A stretch of DNA of 64,000 nt from assembly GCF_001949145.1 (NCBI RefSeq), contig NW_019091483.1, positions 236,962 through 300,961 on the forward strand, given 5' to 3'. Source of the stretch: Acanthaster planci. Its lineage: Eukaryota > Echinodermata > Asteroidea > Valvatida > Acanthasteridae. Below are positions 12,401 to 23,937 of the stretch, in pieces. A program made the position numbers and the translations under genes. The notes beneath the pieces are model-generated. The model searched no databases. It was not told where the DNA came from and saw nothing but the letters and a program-made list of their open reading frames with translations. The first letter of the stretch is position 1. The number at the start of each line of letters is the position of its first letter.

Positions 12401-15400
12401 TCCATTGTTACTCGTACAGAGAACAATAAAGCCATGCATTCATAGTGCCACAGCACTGTATGGTACATTGTCTTTTCTATTTTATTTTATGGCTTCAGGG
12501 AACAATGCGGTCATGTCCTCTTACTAGCGGCAGCACTGACTACTACATTTTACTACAAGTAGTAATTTGTAGTATTATGTAGGGTTAGGGTTAACATGAG
12601 GAGGCTAAACGTACATGTACATGTCAAGACAGTGTTAGAGGACGTTCTCGGTGTCATGTTTGTCAAGCAATTGTGCCTTTCCTCTAGCCCCCTCTAAACC
12701 TGAAATGCAAGATGGTGCAGATTGCTTCTCATCTTTCTGTATCGACTGTGAGCTTATTTCCAATAAACATACATGCACATGGGCCAACCTGTACCTATCT
12801 ACACCCTTGTAGAGCAAACAATTGGTAGTAAACAATGAAACGTTTGCTGTTGAAAAGTTGATTTGCTACCCCAGGCAGTACACGGACTGTCTCAATCAGT
12901 TAACATTGACAAAGAAGTCAGTGCCCATTTAGCCACTTGTTGATGGAACATCCAGTAAAAGTCTTGGCTCAATCCAAGATTGGAAGGACACCATTCGTAC
13001 AATACAGAGCTGCTTTCATATCCATCTCTGTGCCCACAACACATGAACTATTCATCACCGTCATGGCAGACTGCTGAAACTCAGCTTGCAGGTCAAAGTC
13101 AGGATAGTGCTTCAAGTCCTTGGAAGAGCCAGCATCCACACGTGTACATATCAGTGCTTAGCACTGGGTACTTACTGTGGATGCCCAGTAATTGCCCTTG
13201 GAAACAGGTGTCCTTCTCTGGGCTGAATGGAAAATGCAGTGGGGAGTGCCGGTGAAAGAAAAGGTGACAACCTGATCGTCTTTATCAAGGATAGGGGAGA
13301 TCTGGGATAGCTTAAAATAATCATCCCTGGACAGTTTCACTGGGTGAAGTCTTCAGTACACAGCTGATCTTGCCACCTCCGATAAACACAGGAGTGTTGA
13401 TGTGTGTTTGAGAGGAGGCTGAGACAAAAGCACTGAATTTCTGTCCCATCACACATTGAGCGTGCCTGCTTAGTATGCACAACAACGTTCTATACCAGCA
13501 CTGGACTGATTTATCATGTGCAAACCCACAAAATTAGGACTGGGTGTCACGGTCATCATGGATGGAATACTGATGGATCAATGACAGTGACATCTACATT
13601 GTACTTTTGTCCTAAACTGTCAATCATGGGCAAAGCAATCACACATACATTTATGTTTGTTATTGTCACATCACATTGATTTTTAAGATAACTTTCTTCC
13701 TATTTACGAGTTGTAAAGTCATAACGTGCTTGTTTCTGTATTTTTCTAAATTAATTCTGTTTCCCAAAATTAAGCATATTTAGTAATTTCTGTTGTTACC
13801 TTTTTCATTCTGTAACTGTTGGTAATTTTTGATAATGTGATCAATCCATGATTTTAAGCTTGAGGTTCTAATAACATATTTATAGAACTAAAATACAAGC
13901 AATGCTTGATCTTGTATTGCTGTGTAAAACAATTTCTTCCAATAATGTTGAAACGACAGGTAGGTGCTACCATTTAAACCTGGGTGTCAAATTGTGAAAC
14001 ATATCTTGAGATCTTAATATCTATTTTTTTCTCTCACTGAAGTTTCCAGTGATGTGGTATTTTTGTTGCTTTTCACCCTCCAGCTGTCCCTCCTGAGGGA
14101 AGTCAACCTAGAAGACCACGTCCAGAACAAGCAAGTGGTAGACTGGTACTGCTACATTTGTGGCAAGTACTGTTCCGGCTGGTCGGTAGGTGGCTTCCAT
14201 CTCTGTCCTCCCCATCCCATTAACATTTACACGTACTGTTTACCAGTTCAATTTTTATCAATGGTGTTGCACGATTCTGCTTTGGGACCGAGCTACCGTT
14301 AGTTCTAATCCTTCAAAATCAAACAACTGGTGGTGCACAGTCTTCGTAGAAATCTAGCCACCTCTGCTTTGTCTGAGATTTGGTGAACTTTTTTTTCAGC
14401 TCTAGTAAAATGGTGACGGACACCACAGTGTTGGAGTTTAGGGTGTTCACGAAAGTTGCTTATAAAAGCATCAATGGGCTCATGTTAATGAGAAGAAAGC
14501 ACTGGGAACATGTACACGAAACGCTCACATACACATGAGGCACTTACGTCTCTCACCGGTTCGTCTTTATTTTTTGTCTCCTACTCTTAGAATACATTGT
14601 CTTATTGCATGCCATTGATATTTTGCAGATAGAGGAAATGATGTAGGATTTAGCAAGCGACTCGAGTTTGTTTTGTTCCTGCCGTTTTAAATTGTGCACT
14701 GTACCACTTTCTTTGAAATCTCTCCGTCCTCCTCCCCACTCTCCTTGAAGGTCTACCTGTCCCACATAGAGGGACGCCGCCACATAGCTACCTTCCAGCG
14801 TCTCCACGATGACAGCCATGTTGCCCTCAGGAAAGCGCTCATCAGCAAGCTGGCCGATCTGCCAGACAAAGAGCAGGGTGATTTCAAGAAATGGCTGGCG
14901 GTTCCCTTGCCCAGCTTTGCCATCCCCCCACCTGTGCAGTAAGTAGAAACTTGACACAGTTACCAGGGTATGGTTAGGGGATAAGTGGGTAAACATTTTT
15001 CATATTTTCACTCAGCTGTGATATATTCAGCCTGCACCTGTTGTATCTCAGAGGGCATTGTAAGCGCTTTACATGAAGACATCCTGTTGATTATAGACGT
15101 GTTCTTTTCCATTCAATAATTTCTTAACACCTTTCTGAATGATTTCTGATTACATGCATTATTTTAACGAACTCTGCCCTGTAGACCGCTTGTCACATCT
15201 GCATACTTGAACCATTTGGATCAGGCTTTCTTCTGTGGCAAGTGTTTCCGTACCTATGCCTGCAGCTATGAGGAACACATGGCATCAAAGGACCACAAGG
15301 TATGTCAAGTCACTGTTAGGCCACATGTCAACAACTTTTTTTTTTAGTTCTTCCACAAAGGCCTTTTTGTCAAAGCCGGATTTGGTGCTGAAATAGCGGA

Positions 15401-18400
15401 TAAAAGATTCACGTTCATAAGGTCTTTTTGGATGACAATACTGTGTTGAAAGATGATATCATTTGATAATGAGAATGTTGTAATAATGTAGCGCTAAAAA
15501 TTCATTTTTTTTGGTTCACGTGTTTATTTTAGAAATTCCTGAAAATTCGACCTAAGTGTACCCTGTGTGAGCTGACCTTTGTGAACTTGAAGTCCCTCCG
15601 CAGTCATATGAAAAAGCTGTCCCACATTCGGGTAAGTGTACTCCACTGAAGACATCAATGATGAGGGAACATTGAATGCCATATTGGATTCAAGTCAATC
15701 AAGCCAGTCAAACAGCAGCTGTAGTCACATATTGATCGGGAATGTTCTTAATAGTCAAATCAAAAATCTAGTTGAAAGTCAATCACTTGTAATTGCAAGC
15801 CAATCACCAGTCCAGTTGCAAGCTGATCATCAGTTCTAGTTGGAAATCAGTCACAAGTGTAGTTGCAAGCCAGTCACAAGTGTAGTTGCAAGCCAGTCAC
15901 AAGTGTAGTTGCAAGCCAGTCACAGTCCACTCACAAGTCAGTCCCAAGTCTAGTCCCAGGGCGATCACAAGTCCAGTCACAAGTCAATCACTGGTCTAGT
16001 CACAAGTCAACTCAGTCACATTCAAGAGACAGTCAACATTCTAGTCACAAGCTAGTCTCAAATCCAGTCGCGAGTCTGTCATAACTCATGTCACAAGTCA
16101 TGGGATCCTTTGACATGCATGGTAGTGACAAACATACCTGTGCCATGTACTCGTCTGCTTTTCTTAATGTTCTTTTGAGCTTCGGTCAAGTGAGATACAA
16201 ACTATGGTGGACCCTACAGTATCACATTGGATACCAAGTCTCTCATTCAAATTGAATTGCTTGCAACTTGAGATTGGATGACCTGTGTTAGACTTGCAAA
16301 TACTGAGACAACTTGGGGTGGGATCAGGCCCAAGTCCAACTCATATTTACATCCTTCTGTGTCACAATTACACGTAGGACTGGTAACGGATGCCAACAAT
16401 AGAAAAATGCAAAGTTCAGTGGAAGCATAATGTGAACTAGCAGAATTTCAATGAAGACCACAACAAACCTTGTATATGTGTGTGTTTGATGAGCAGAAAG
16501 CTCAAGAAAAGGGTGTGGATCCTGGCATAGTGTATGGAGATGATGGCCTCAGTGAGCAGGACGTCGAAGTGGATGGTAACGAAGAGAACGCCGAGAATGA
16601 CGAGACGGAGAAGCACTTAAACGAAAAGGACGAAACTGTCGGTATGCACAGTCTCAACATATCTGCTCTTTTTGAAGTACAATCTTGTGTTCAGCTTGTC
16701 TTTATCATCATATAGTTTGCCTGCAGGCTCCTGGTAATCCCATCAAATTGAAGAGCTATGCATGTCTGTTCCCAGGCCCATGGAAACTGACCAAGTGAAA
16801 AATGGACCCTTGAGCTTCCAGTTATGGGATCTGGTCTGATTTAATTTCTTACCTTTGTTATCCTTTTCAGGGCCAGAGTTCATCGTCCCCATCACAGGTT
16901 TCTTTTGTAAGCTCTGCTCTAAGTTTTACAAAAAGGAGTGTTTAGCCAAGGCGGTACACTGCAGAACACCCCACCACAAGGAGAAAGTCAAGGTATTGAA
17001 GGAGAGAAAGGGAAAAAGCTGCCATCTAGGGTCTGCTCGTTGCAAATGGTTTTCACAATTTCTCTGTGGCCTCTGAGCTGGACTGTACCAGAGCACTCAG
17101 TTGGCTGCTAACAACCGACACGTCGGTCACTTCTCTAAGGCAGGCTCATGAGTGGCTCACACTTCCGTGTTTTCAATTGAATGCTTTCAAAATCTCTACC
17201 ACCTTTTGAAAATCTTTGGCTGTCTTGATCGTGGGAAAGACATTGGCCAAAAGACCAAACGTGGCAGAATTCTTCTCATTGGCAGTGATTATTTGACAAC
17301 TTTCATTGTTTATATGTGGAGCAATTCAATACAAGCATGCAACATTCTGCCTCAGATTCGCTGATTGCTATGGATCATTGCAGTCTAACAGTTCTTGATA
17401 CAAAAAATTAAATCTGAGTGTGTTTTTATCCCACAGCAACACTACACAAAGCACAGTGAGTCAGTTGTGGCTGAGGCCAATTCAGGGATAGCAGTCAGTG
17501 AGAAGAAGTCCTTCCCAGTAGCAAAGAGCAACCAGGAGCAAGGTGTCGGAGACATGAAGGACGCCACACCTAGGAAGGATGTCTCAGCTACAAAAGAAGT
17601 TCCAGTAAAGAAAAATGCGCCTACATTAAAAAAGACAGTTCCGAAAAAGGATGCGAAACCCAAAAAAGATAACCAGCCGACGAAAGATGTCCCATCCAAG
17701 AAAGATGCCCCAGCCAAGAAAGACGCCCCAGCCAAGAAAAATGCCCCACCCAAGAAAGATGTCCCACCCAAGAATGCCACACCTGTGAATGTTCCAGCGA
17801 AGAAAGATACCCCAACCCAAAATGCTTTACCAGCAAAGGATACTGTGAAGAAGAAAGGTTTAGCAAAGAGAGATGCTACTCCTGTTAAGGGAACCGTGCC
17901 AAAACAGAGTGCCGCACCTAGTAATGATGCCACGCCTAAGAAAGCTGCCAAGTCTAGTAAGAATGATTTAGACATGTCTCGTGGCCCCAGGCAGAATGAG
18001 AGAACAGCTGCCAAAGCACCAGAACCCAGTGACAAATTGTTGAAGGAAAGTTCATTCACGGAGACTTCTCAGAAAATGCAGCCATCCAAACTTGTCCTGT
18101 CCATTCCCAAGATATCTACATCAACCATTGCTGCTTTGAACGGGGCCAATTCAAATGAAGTGGATTCAGAGGCCTCCACATCTAAAGCCATGCCCAAGTC
18201 AGCCACATCTAAGCTGAGCACACCCAAGCCAGCCACACCCAAGCCAGCCACACCCAAGCCAATCCCATCCAAGCCATCTGCAGGAGAAAACAAAAATCAA
18301 GCCAGAAAACCCCGCACAACCAAATCCAAGAACTCTGGCTCAGACTCCATTAAGTCTGGCAGTACTACAAGTGAAAAGAATCTTGTCAACAATAAAGAAA

Positions 18401-18642
18401 CATTCCAGTCGCCAACACCCAAAGAGGAAAAGAGAGAGTCTGTCTCCCTTGAGGACAAATACAAGGAACCTGAAAGCGAGGCTGGAACCACTCCAAACGT
18501 CAACGAAGATGAGGATGATGAACAGTGGCTTGGAGAGATACCAGACTTTGATAATATGATATTCATTGATGAAGTTGGGGAATCAGATGAGGAAGAGCTG
18601 ATGGACATGGAGGTTGATGTTTCAGATTATGAGGAAACTTAA
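4700..18642 (+). CDS. CIZ1: CIZ1-like (Cip1-interacting zinc finger) nuclear matrix protein, 9 coding exons
   Basis: Exons: 4700-6437, 8670-9578, 14084-14185, 14751-14938, 15185-15299, 15533-15631, 16497-16641, 16871-16992 and 17437-18642. All junctions are GT-AG and phases match. The product is about 1540 residues: a Gln-rich N-terminal part, an Arg/Ser-rich segment, three closely spaced C2H2 fingers of the U1/matrin kind, a fourth matrin-type finger (C-x2-C-x13-H), then Lys/Ala/Pro repeats and an acidic C-terminus. Finger order, the 'VP..GFFC.LC.KFY' context of the last finger and the polyQ start match the CIZ1 family. Known family role: nuclear-matrix attachment, interaction with p21/Cip1 and cyclin machinery, and support of DNA-replication initiation. 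Vertebrate CIZ1 is shorter (about 900 residues). The ATG is preceded by an in-frame stop at 4694. Exon 1 needs a frame correction near 6040-6110. Further small exons inside the 4.5-kb second intron cannot be excluded. Confidence 0.85.
6438..8669 (+). other. CIZ1 intron 1
   Basis: Donor GTAAGG, acceptor GACAACAG. AT-rich, with many TACATGTA-type palindromes and no recognisable gene. I saw no large repeat. Confidence 0.7.
8670..9578 (+). CDS. CIZ1: CIZ1 exon 2 (Arg/Ser-rich then Lys/Pro-rich)
   Basis: Phase 0 on both sides (acceptor ACAG|AGG, donor CAG|GTAAGG). It codes RSHSQERHDSKHAGDRRR, then RDRGRRDNRDRD and SQSREKHERGQRSRSRERRD, which is RS-like. It continues with a Lys/Pro-rich part and a short non-repetitive block, PLLDIIIPRKSAVAMARRQA, a possible conserved linear motif. 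The reading frame continues to a stop just past the donor, so the splice is required to reach the fingers. Confidence 0.75.
10756..10806. repeat. Short hairpin starting with telomere-like TTAACCCTAACCC
   Basis: Begins TTAACCCTAACCCTCC and ends in GGGGTTAA. The interior CCTCAATCCT and AGGACTGAGG are imperfect complements, so the whole segment folds back. The bracket resembles two elements in DDX39 intron 1. Confidence 0.5.
10925..11095. repeat. GAGTAC/CGAGTA-rich simple repeat
   Basis: The motifs GAGTAC, GTACTCGAGTA and ACGAGTACTT recur in both orientations over about 170 bases, making a self-complementary low-complexity tract within CIZ1 intron 2. No gene content. Confidence 0.75.
14084..14185 (+). 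CDS. CIZ1: CIZ1 exon 3 (first half of zinc finger 1)
   Basis: Acceptor CCTCCAG, donor TCG|GTAGGT, phase 0 at both ends. It encodes LSLLREVNLEDHV and VVDWYCYICGKYCSGWS, supplying the two cysteines of finger 1; its histidines come from the next exon. Confidence 0.85.
14751..14938 (+). CDS. CIZ1: CIZ1 exon 4 (second half of zinc finger 1)
   Basis: Acceptor TTGAAG, donor CA|GTAAGT (phase 2). VYLSHIEGRRHIATFQRL gives the H-x5-H of finger 1. A charged helix-like stretch and a Pro-rich end (FAIPPPVQ) follow. Confidence 0.85.
15185..15299 (+). CDS. CIZ1: CIZ1 exon 5 (zinc finger 2)
   Basis: Enters in phase 2 and leaves in phase 0. FFCGKCFRTYACSYEEHM followed by ASKDHK is a complete C-x2-C-x12-H-x5-H finger. 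Donor AAG|GTATGT. Confidence 0.88.
15533..15631 (+). CDS. CIZ1: CIZ1 exon 6 (zinc finger 3)
   Basis: Exactly 33 codons. CTLCELTFVNLKSLRSHM then KKLSHIR forms C-x2-C-x12-H-x5-H. Acceptor TTTTAG, donor CGG|GTAAGT. Confidence 0.88.
15680..16085 (+). repeat. Minisatellite in CIZ1 intron 6
   Basis: The core is three perfect copies of a 23-base unit (cagtcacaagtgtagttgca+agc) from about 15848. It is surrounded by degenerate AGTCACAAG/AGTCCAGT variants over 400 bases. Confidence 0.85.
16497..16641 (+). CDS. CIZ1: CIZ1 exon 7 (acidic linker)
   Basis: Acceptor GAGCAG, donor G|GTATGC, leaving phase 1. It encodes KAQEKGVDPGIVYGDDG followed by a Glu/Asp/Asn-rich stretch. CIZ1 proteins carry an acidic region at this point between the fingers and the matrin-type finger. 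Confidence 0.8.
16871..16992 (+). CDS. CIZ1: CIZ1 exon 8 (matrin-type zinc finger 4)
   Basis: Acceptor CCTTTTCAG, donor AAG|GTATTG. PEFIVPITGFFCKLCSKFY is followed by AVHCRTPHHKEKVK. This is the matrin 3-homologous finger that anchors CIZ1 to the nuclear matrix in the known family. Confidence 0.88.
17437..18642 (+). CDS. CIZ1: CIZ1 exon 9 (Lys/Ala/Pro repeats, acidic tail, stop)
   Basis: Acceptor TCCCACAG. QHYTKHSES completes the finger domain. Tandem KKDAPAKKDAPAKK-like and TPKPATPKPATPKP-like repeats follow, then a conserved-looking acidic end (EQWLGEIPDFDNMIFIDEVG, then Asp/Glu-rich) and TAA at 18640. The repeats leave a 205-codon antisense open frame that is a by-product of codon bias. 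Confidence 0.85.
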   Translation, partial: QHYTKHSESVVAEANSGIAVSEKKSFPVAKSNQEQGVGDMKDATPRKDVSATKEVPVKKNAPTLKKTVPKKDAKPKKDNQPTKDVPSKKDAPAKKDAPAKKNAPPKKDVPPKNATPVNVPAKKDTPTQNALPAKDTVKKKGLAKRDATPVKGTVPKQSAAPSNDATPKKAAKSSKNDLDMSRGPRQNERTAAKAPEPSDKLLKESSFTETSQKMQPSKLVLSIPKISTSTIAALNGANSNEVDSEASTSKAMPKSATSKLSTPKPATPKPATPKPIPSKPSAGENKNQARKPRTTKSKNSGSDSIKSGSTTSEKNLVNNKETFQSPTPKEEKRESVSLEDKYKEPESEAGTTPNVNEDEDDEQWLGEIPDFDNMIFIDEVGESDEEELMDMEVDVSDYEET

Positions 18643-20490
18643 GTGTTCATGAATCACATTCCATAGGGTGAGAACCGGGGTTGTAGTCGTGACCCCTTAA
18701 GACCTTCACAAGGCCCACACAAGACCTCCAGTCTGAATTCAAGTCACAAGCTATTCAAATGGACTGCAACAAAAGCATTCCCTTTGTCACTGTTGGTCCT
18801 GTTACTTATGACAGGTCTTGTGCGTGGTCCTGTGATGGTCTCGACTACAACACTGGTGAGAACTGCATTTGCATTTTCGAGAGTGCATATACATCTGAAC
18901 GGAGAAATCCACAGCAAATGCCTTTAAAACTTCACAATTACATGTACATATAACTTGGGGTTTTCTGTTATCATTTATGTAACTGTAACCTCACAGGCAC
19001 ATAGGTGCACCGAAACAGAATTGAAGATCAAATCTAATGGGGAACAGAATAAAATCCTGAACCGAGTTCGGCCTTGGCTTGAATCAACTGGCAAAGGTCA
19101 GGAATATTTTACAGGACCCAGTGGCTTCCTTCAAGCCACAGGTGTTACATGTAGCATAGACATTGCAAGTAAGGCCGCCCTTTCTTTGCCCCCTCCCCCC
19201 AAAAAGGAAAGAATGAGAAAAGAAATGAAGAAAAAGTTATGAAAGGGAGTGGAAATCACCAGTTTGCTTAAATCAGTTCTTGAATTGATACCCCTTGCAG
19301 TATCAATGGTTTATCGGTTCCTTACTGATAAGTGAAATTTCCCCTGGGAAAAAAGCATGCCACCCCCAGTTTTAATAGCACTGTATTGTTGAGTATATAA
19401 GGTTCAGAGGGAACAAGTGGTGGTTTTTTGTCCACGTTGGGGTTCCAGGTTTTTACGTCCAAGGCACATTGTAGATTTTTTTTCCAATCAGAAAGTATAC
19501 ATATTGAAACTGGTTGTTATCAAGAGGCATAGATCGGGGGAACCCTTTTTAGCTCTGATTGAGAACATAATTTTCTGATCTCCCATTTGATCCCAAGAAT
19601 GGAGAAGGTTCAGTACATTTACATACACGTCCAGCCCAATCTTAGGCCGTGGTACACTGCGTGTATGGTTTCGGCAATTGAGGAGAGACGATGGCATCTC
19701 AAAGCACTGTAAAAATTGTACCTTGTGAAAAGAAGAATACAGTAAACTTAAGTCAAGTTGTATATATATGTTCATAATCAGTGCCACAGGCTTTACCTAA
19801 AAACTTGCTGTGAATTGTGTTACATTTTGACAGTTTGAGAGAAAAAAGGGCATTGACGATTGTAAAACATTCAGTCTAAGACAGTGCCAAGCACTGGTAT
19901 GTGTAATTATTTTGCTGTCTTCGGGTTTTAGAAAGTGCACTTTTTCCTTCAGAGAACAACTTGTAACATCTCTTCAATCAACAATTTTATTTAGAAACGC
20001 TGTTCAGTTGTTGAACAGATATTGTATCTTTGCTAGTTACAATGAAAGTTTGATTGTCATTTTTAATTCTGAAATTACACCATAATTGCTGAAATTACAC
20101 CACATTGGAGTTGCCAGCTTAAAGACAAAAATTATGTCATAATTATTTTAATAGATTTTGTTTTTATTTCAAGAGCAGCTTCATGCCCACTTTCACCGTG
20201 ACACACACGTTGATCAGTATGACACTTCATTATTGTCATGTGATTTCTCCACTGTGAATCATGGGTTTAAATGTTCACCTGTCAACACTACAATGTATTT
20301 AAAGCAGTGGTGGGGTCAAACAAGTCTGCAGTGATTGTGTGTAGGGAGCCTTGTGAACCCTACAAATCTTTTAATTAGTTTGCTCAATTTTTGTAGACAA
20401 TATCAACTGTACAGAATGTTGATGAGGCGGCCAAACTTTGGTCAGCCTTGCAAGCTTTTCCCATGAAATAGTGTGCCACTACCATCTCCG

Positions 20491-20496
20491 AATAAA
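20491..20496 (+). terminator. Candidate poly(A) signal of CIZ1
   Basis: AATAAA in 'ctccgaataaagcta'. It would give a 1.85-kb 3' UTR. Another AATAAA at 19049 is closer to the stop, so the choice is uncertain. Confidence 0.25.
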
Positions 20497-21392
20497 GCTA
20501 TGTATTGCAACAACCATCTAGAATAAATCAGGCAATGACGAGTTATGATCGAGGCCACTCATGACATTGACGGGTCAGCCATCTTTGCAAAAAAAATATT
20601 TGTAAAGAGAGGTTCGTGCTCAACTTCAAAACCACAGCTGGGTGCAGATCACTAGCAGTTGCCTGCAGCATATGATTTGTGTTTGAGCATATTAGAGTTC
20701 CTTACTACTTGAAGATTGATGTTAACCCTGATTTTGTAAGGCAGACACTGTGCTCTGTACAGGACAAACAGATGGTGTGTTTTTACTTTTGCATGAGAAC
20801 ACTGTGCTTTAGCAGGTTTATGTACATTTGGCACAGGTGATGTTAATCCTAAATGGCCCGTGGACCTTTACACTGATGAAGCCACTCATTGTTTACATGT
20901 ATGCTTTCCTATGGTGCTCAGTGGACTGTGGGCCACCTTGCTTCTTAAAAAAGTGCACATGCAAACAAAGTGCAACTTCTTCAGTTCAGAGGCCTATTCT
21001 GTTAAATATATGGACTGTCCATGTGCATCTTGCACCAGGTTGCCCCCCCCATGAAGGGGTGTCTCTACTTTGAGCAAATATTGCAAAACCAATTTGTGCA
21101 CAAAAAACTAGCCAATTACAAGAAAAATATGCTTAGTCATTAAGCCGTTTCTGCTAAGCAGATATTTTGAGTAGATAGGTCTTTATTGAAAATGGGATGA
21201 GCGTAGCATTATAGATTCACCAGTTTTGTTTTTACATTGTGTTTAGCAAGAGGATTGCAGCACAGCATTAGAATTGGATTTTTCCTGCAACCTTTTAATT
21301 AAATGTACCCTCATCAAATGATTTGGAATACTTGTATATACATGTACATGTACATACTAACAATACCAACCAAAAATGATTGCCGTCTTTAC

Positions 21393-21570
21393 CACTTCTT
21401 GCTGGTGAGCCCGGAGTTTCGGGCACCGCGTGTTTATACGCGTGGCCGGGGTCTCCAAAATCAGAAAAAGGGAACTGGGCCTTGGAACAAAAGACTGTAC
21501 TTGGAACAAAAGACCAGGCTGCTGGGCATTACCGACATTTTTTCAGTCTCAATAGTGGAGATAATCCAGC
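21393..21570 (+). repeat. Dispersed repeat, plus-strand copy
   Basis: Aligns with the reverse complement of 37562-37745. Shared blocks include 'gggccttg.aacaaaagac', 'tttcgggcacc' or its counterpart, and 'acattttttca'. Both copies carry tandem 'ggaacaaaagac' units. Confidence 0.65.
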
Positions 21571-22805
21571 CTTGTTTTGAAACAGTATACCACGGTTTGG
21601 GGCATTTAGTGCAAGCGGATTACCACCAGGCACAAAAGCTCTCCACGACTGCAGCGATGAGCCACACAGCAGTACTGCATGCTAATCTGGCCCCTATTGA
21701 AAAGAGGTCAGCAGCGCACTGTGCCAGGTTCAAAAGAAAGTTAGATAACACAGCACAATCTGGGCTCTTTTTACAAGGCTGCAGGCCTGGCTGAAATACT
21801 CGGGCATCAATAGATTTAGTCTGTCAGACTAGAGTGGCCACCAGACAGTAATTCGTGTGGGTGTAACACGTCCATTAATTCAAATGATTAATTTTTGAAG
21901 AATTTTGAAAACTGAAATCCCGACTGTGCACTGCATTTTTCAAACTACCCTGCAGCAAGTGGTCAACATTGACTATACAGTCAGTTACGTTCATTTCAGG
22001 TTCAAAGTATTGTTTTAATAAAACAAATTGGCACTGTCATTCATTATAAAGTAGCACAGGTTATTCAGTGTAATTTCATTCTTTCCCGTTTTTATTTCAA
22101 AGTAAACATAATTTTACCCAACTGCTGAGCTGAACTATGAATGTGTACATAAAAAATTCTAGTTTTCAAACAGAGCAATTTGGAAGCACTGATAACATTT
22201 TTGAAAAGCTGCACACATCTGAACCATTTTGCACAAGTTCATTCTTCATAACAACAGCAGGGTATTCATGATTTACATGAACATGTAAACTTCAGTTAGG
22301 CGTCACAGTGATGTATCAGTGGTTTGATACACAATTTCAGTAAGTATACAAAAAATGATTCCAAGTCAGTGCCTATAGAGTACTGAAGTGTGACGGCATT
22401 TTCAATCAGGGAGTGTACCGCAAATGAATGGAGTTCTTGCCCTAATGTCTTTTACACACAACTGTGACGTATAACGTATTCACTTTGGTACTCTATAAGC
22501 ATTGGCCAATCCCCAAATAGCGGAACAAGTTTAGAACTTAAAGCACTATAAAATTGACCACCAGAGGACAGGTGGATGCATACTAATGCACAGTGCCGGT
22601 ATAGCGGTTTGTATGGCAGCCATCTTCCAAGTCAGTGCTTTTGTTAAGGGGGATGTGCACAAAAGGTCTACTTGTGCATATTTGTATGTGGAACAATAAC
22701 ACTGACCGGGAAGATGGCTGCCGTGCATAACCTCCACATTGCCATTAGACAAAAGGGGGGGGGGAAATTTGGCAAGTGCAACTCTTGACAAACAGTCCAG
22801 GAATT

Positions 22806-22811
22806 TTTATT
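22806..22811 (-). terminator. Candidate poly(A) signal of RNF26
   Basis: AATAAA on the minus strand in 'gcccaataaaaattcc', about 1.1 kb downstream of the RNF26 stop. Confidence 0.3.
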
Positions 22812-23129
22812 GGGCAATCCTCACAGCTCCTTTTGAAGGGAAAGACAAAATCAGCACACCCAATTTGTCAGAAAATTAACGTGAGCCTGAATTATCTGCA
22901 ATAGCATGCTGGTGCTCTGCTGTTGTACTGCTGTACAGACTCGATCATCCAGCCTACGCTGGCTGACTTCATTAAATTACACGTATACAAAAGGACACAA
23001 GGAGGCCAAAGCCCCTGCCCCTGTGTGTTCCAGGGGGCGAAGTGTTCCACTGTGTATTCTGTACTTTACTGAAGCTGGATCCGCCCTGGGCCCAGATGAT
23101 GCACTGGCCAAATTTGTGAATTTCTACGT

Positions 23130-23290
23130 GGTGGTTTTGGGAGTACCACTTGTAAAGTCACAGGTTCAATCCCATGTTCAACCCTGGGTACAGGTCTTGC
23201 TCCTTTCCTACATATACCCAAAATGGGATCCTAAAATCTATGCAATATACATGTACAGAAGTGGCTCTAAGTGTTAAGCACCGGCGTCGA
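23130..23290 (+). repeat. Possible tRNA-derived SINE fragment
   Basis: Contains a Pol III B-box-like sequence 'aggttcaatccc' at 23162-23173. An A box upstream is not clear. Weak call. Confidence 0.25.
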
Positions 23291-23661
23291 ACATTTATTT
23301 CATTTGTCTTGAAGCATGGTTTCAGCTGTCAGTGGTCATTGTTGCTAAATGGTAAATATTTACACACTTTGGCCATGACCCCAAGCAACAGGTGAGAAAA
23401 AAATGTATTTTGCACTACATAAAAACTAAAGTTGCTTTTAAAAAAAAAACACCTTTCACTGAAACTTCAGCTACTGCTTAAAATTATCCAGTTGTTGAAA
23501 ATTTGTTTGTTATGGACCATAATTCATTGCTGAAAGATGGCACTGTCTCACAGACAACTATCACACACAAACCACAATCATTCACTCATGAACCATTACC
23601 AAATAGCAGTTTGTGATAGTACATTGTAGTTTGAGGGTGATTATCCGCTCCGAGCAGAACA

Positions 23662-23870
23662 AAAGAGAGCGTGTTTTTGGTACTCACTGCATAGGCATGC
23701 CATGAAGCACAAAAATATACACGTTTGACGCAAAACACGCCGAGTATGCACAACTAATTTCGTCCTGCATGTATGGTCTTTGCGTACACGCAGAATGCGT
23801 GCAAGAACCCGCTTGTAACCACCTGTCTTTCTTTCGCTGATTGGGGGTGCACTTCAGCTTGGGGCGGACT
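23662..23870 (+). repeat. Dispersed repeat copy 2 (CpG-depleted)
   Basis: Partner of 189-391. Many positions that are CG there are TG or CA here, for example 'cgaacgcgtgcgag' against 'cagaatgcgtgcaag'. It lies immediately 3' of RNF26. Confidence 0.7.
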
Positions 23871-23937
23871 ACACCATCTGGCTGCGGTGAGTTAAAGTCC
23901 ATTACAAACAGAACCGTCTTGCACAAAGACTAGTATT

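Larger units (their letters stand above)
9579..14083 (+). other. CIZ1 intron 2 (4.5 kb)
   Basis: It contains a telomere-like bracketed hairpin (10756-10806), a GAGTAC-rich repeat (10925-11095), TTAGGG-like sequence near 12582 and many TACATGTA runs. An open frame at 11684-12007 has a Lys-rich C-terminal half that I do not recognise and did not call as an exon. Confidence 0.6.
18643..23937. other. 3' side of CIZ1 and RNF26 (convergent), no gene recognised
   Basis: It probably holds the CIZ1 3' UTR (candidate AATAAA at 19049 and 20491) and, on the minus strand, the RNF26 3' UTR. It carries two dispersed repeat copies (21393-21570, 23662-23870) and one tRNA-like box segment near 23160. Open frames (up to 163 codons at 21303-21794) fall in repeats and look non-coding. 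Confidence 0.55.

Noticed and set aside
15636-16084. Ser/Gln-rich frames
   Set aside because: Translation of the intron 6 minisatellite.
17442-18059. 205-codon minus-strand open frame
   Set aside because: Antisense shadow of the Lys/Ala/Pro repeats of CIZ1 exon 9; composition is repetitive and no domain is present.
21303-21794. 163-codon plus-strand frame
   Set aside because: Mostly dispersed-repeat sequence shared with 37562-37745.
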